Program-made: the position numbers and the translations under genes
NCBI GenBank assembly: GCA_964480945.1
Contig: CAYZRX010000111.1
Coordinates: 1-8,275 of the forward strand
Direction of reading: 5' to 3'
Source: VGWB01 sp964480945
GTDB taxonomy: Bacteria; Bacteroidota; Ignavibacteria; UBA10030
DNA: 8,275 nucleotides
The notes under the pieces: generated by a model
What the model was told of the DNA's origin: nothing
The model's database searches: none
Seen by the model: only the letters and a program-made list of their open reading frames with translations
Part shown: positions 7,701-8,275 of the stretch, in pieces
How positions within the stretch are numbered: position 1 is the first letter of the stretch
Layout of the letters: every line of letters begins with the position of its first letter

Positions 7701-8275
7701 AGTTGTATGAGTCGCTTCTCGAGCAATACCCAAACGACACGATCGCCCCGCGCGCTCAATTGAGCCTGGGCAACCTCTATTACAACAAGGAGCAGTGGGA
7801 CGCCGCTGCCCGCGAGTACAAAGCGGTAGTCGACAGCGAGGATCGGGCGCCGGATCTGGTTCAGTATGCCATGAACAACCTGATCATGGCGTACAAGCAG
7901 CTTTCACTGTTCGATGCGGCGCTGCAGCTTACACGCCAGTATATCGACCGATACCCGGACGATCCCGATCTGATGGACAAGCGTGTCGATATTGGCATCC
8001 TCTATCAGCGCCTCGGGTACTATGATCAATCCATCGTGCATCTCCGGAGCCTGTTGGAGAATGCCGACGCCGACCTTGAGGCCGAGGTACGCTACTACAT
8101 CGGGGAATCGTATTTCTACAAAGGGGACTACCAGCAGGCGATCCTGGAGTTCCTGAAGGTTCCCTACCTCATCACGAAGCGGACGAAAAACGACTGGGCC
8201 TCCACCTCCTACTACATGGCGGGACAGGCGTACGAGAAAATGTCGAAGTTCGACCAAGCCATCACGATGTACAAG
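4712..8275 (+). CDS. Very large exported tetratricopeptide-repeat (TPR) protein, partial at right edge
   Basis: One frame stays open for 1188 codons from the ATG at 4712 to the last base, so the C-terminus is outside the window. A TGA at 4706-4708, in frame, makes this the first possible ATG. The N-terminus MTLRIQAFLVLLVF...LAASA has the form of a type I signal peptide with cleavage after Ala22 (ASA|QD), so the mature protein should be periplasmic or outer-membrane associated. Nearly all the rest is TPR-like helical pairs of about 34-37 residues. Typical ends include AAYPNT (56-60), REYPSS (427-431), SKYPNH (701-706), EQYPND (1005-1009) and DRYPDD (1079-1084), and helix starts include RFYLG, LIELGDAY, LYRLGEAL, LSLGNLYY and YYIGESYF. 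Spacing suggests roughly 25-30 repeats, many degenerate. Only two cysteines are seen (332 and 798). A Gly/Ser-rich loop (568-574) interrupts the repeats. The pattern resembles the BamD and CpoB/YbgF type of envelope TPR, so a scaffold or assembly role is likely, but no partner or enzyme domain is visible. Antisense open frames across it are shadows. Confidence 0.92.
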   Translation, partial: MTLRIQAFLVLLVFALPLAASAQDTKENADFKLAVSLYNDKLYDLALEQFRQFVAAYPNTQQGIEGRFYLGLTQMKMAQYDDARLTFQNFALAFPDHPKAPEAWWNVAEAYVATNNAREAAVAFERVKTFQPKSKIAPAALMKASEYFERAKDLENAKRVLRALIQEYGSSDVVLPARLKLAQMYLPDNQFELARAESKRVVDGSKDPALKAEASIVMAKALAGLGKDEEAETALREAVKNNQSTAGYAAALLFLGSLQRDAGRVSDAMRSWQAVANDTVRADTTVRQDALIELGDAYLVKGQYKQALPLYEKAAALEELRWGEAAYKAGICSEQTGALANASDDLKSALADTSGQVDHPAVLRAAARVAAEGEDYQKSVNLSLAFYDRYRNDSHAASVLLAAANVSRDHLLDYHQAINLYETVLREYPSSAYADDALFGYAEALRLSGQLDLALQTYEALETRYPASEFVASAREAEEEVRTFQLKDEKQGLEKLALLMGDVIAGGSKGDLAYRLAEFYFYDLKDYDRAATQFEAALEVGLPENSQIGAWYHEAKSYEYLARHRNAGRGSSGSDAAMRAIAAYDSLLRKFPANDFVNDAVIAQLKLKLQLAATVSDARSIGINFLKSYPTVARRDLFHFALGEAYRRLGASEDAAMLYSWVLQDRPSSDLAADALYRLGEALFAMGSQDTASVVLNDYLSKYPNHQFSARAAWTLAQYYAGKGEGSQALALYEKIGQMYSYTDFSRNLEAARGDAYVAAGQFAQAIESYQRVLRVAGDDPAARARIPKELFFNLASCYSKTGNRSAAKRFYGQYLLRDETSERAGQAYYALAQIARDQNNISLATEYLQEASRLSSGSEGGVNRAEFEAAELYFKNGEFANAIAGYDALLQQAKDDTLQQYLQSRVIVSYFRLNNTKEADTRAAAFVRKYRTADRYAAEFEYERGMYFLRKNDATSAKRFFDAVIKRYATSPFVAQALYGNARVAEMSGNAQEAIKLYESLLEQYPNDTIAPRAQLSLGNLYYNKEQWDAAAREYKAVVDSEDRAPDLVQYAMNNLIMAYKQLSLFDAALQLTRQYIDRYPDDPDLMDKRVDIGILYQRLGYYDQSIVHLRSLLENADADLEAEVRYYIGESYFYKGDYQQAILEFLKVPYLITKRTKNDWASTSYYMAGQAYEKMSKFDQAITMYK

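Noticed and set aside
1..8275. A novel defence, mobile or RNA system
   Set aside because: On reading both strands I found no tRNA or rRNA-like segment, no CRISPR-type regular repeats, no transposase or integrase motifs, no terminal inverted repeats and no retron or toxin-antitoxin arrangement. The content is respiratory and envelope genes.

Overview
The window looks like chromosomal DNA from a GC-rich member of the Bacteroidota/Chlorobiota (FCB) group, for example an Ignavibacteria- or Kapabacteria-like lineage. This rests on the succinate dehydrogenase/fumarate reductase flavoprotein, which is the long 'B. subtilis/Bacteroides' type (637 aa, with the WVPK...IPEEERDYYLERMYP...NLVPRDVASR block), on the apparent sdhC-sdhA-sdhB order, and on a large exported TPR protein with two small lipoproteins beside it. 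The assignment is inference; no rRNA or other marker is present.

Layout. Positions 1-36 hold what is probably the last codons of sdhC. They are followed by sdhA (53-1966) and sdhB (1966-2706), which overlap by one base and end at a strong intrinsic terminator (2729-2763). After a 261-base gap with weak promoter-like signals comes a plus-strand lipoprotein of unknown function (2968-3690). It converges on a minus-strand Trp/Asn/Ser/Thr-rich lipoprotein (3788-4501), and a hairpin with T-runs on both strands lies between them. A 210-base divergent intergenic region (4502-4711) contains two perfect inverted repeats, an 11-bp-period direct repeat and a good sigma70-like promoter. From 4712 to the right edge a single reading frame stays open for 1188 codons. 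It encodes an exported protein made almost wholly of TPR-like helical repeats and is cut by the window end.

How the genes work together. SdhA and SdhB are the catalytic dimer of respiratory complex II (or quinol:fumarate reductase) and need a cytochrome b subunit, SdhC, which probably lies just left of the window. The two lipoproteins and the TPR protein are all predicted to be exported to the cell envelope, but nothing in the sequence links them to the sdh operon or to one another beyond adjacency.

No RNA gene, insertion sequence, CRISPR array, attachment site or origin is visible. The window is mostly ordinary core-genome sequence. The points worth a second look are the giant TPR gene with its possibly leaderless start, the pair of near-identical terminators, and the dyad-rich divergent intergenic region.
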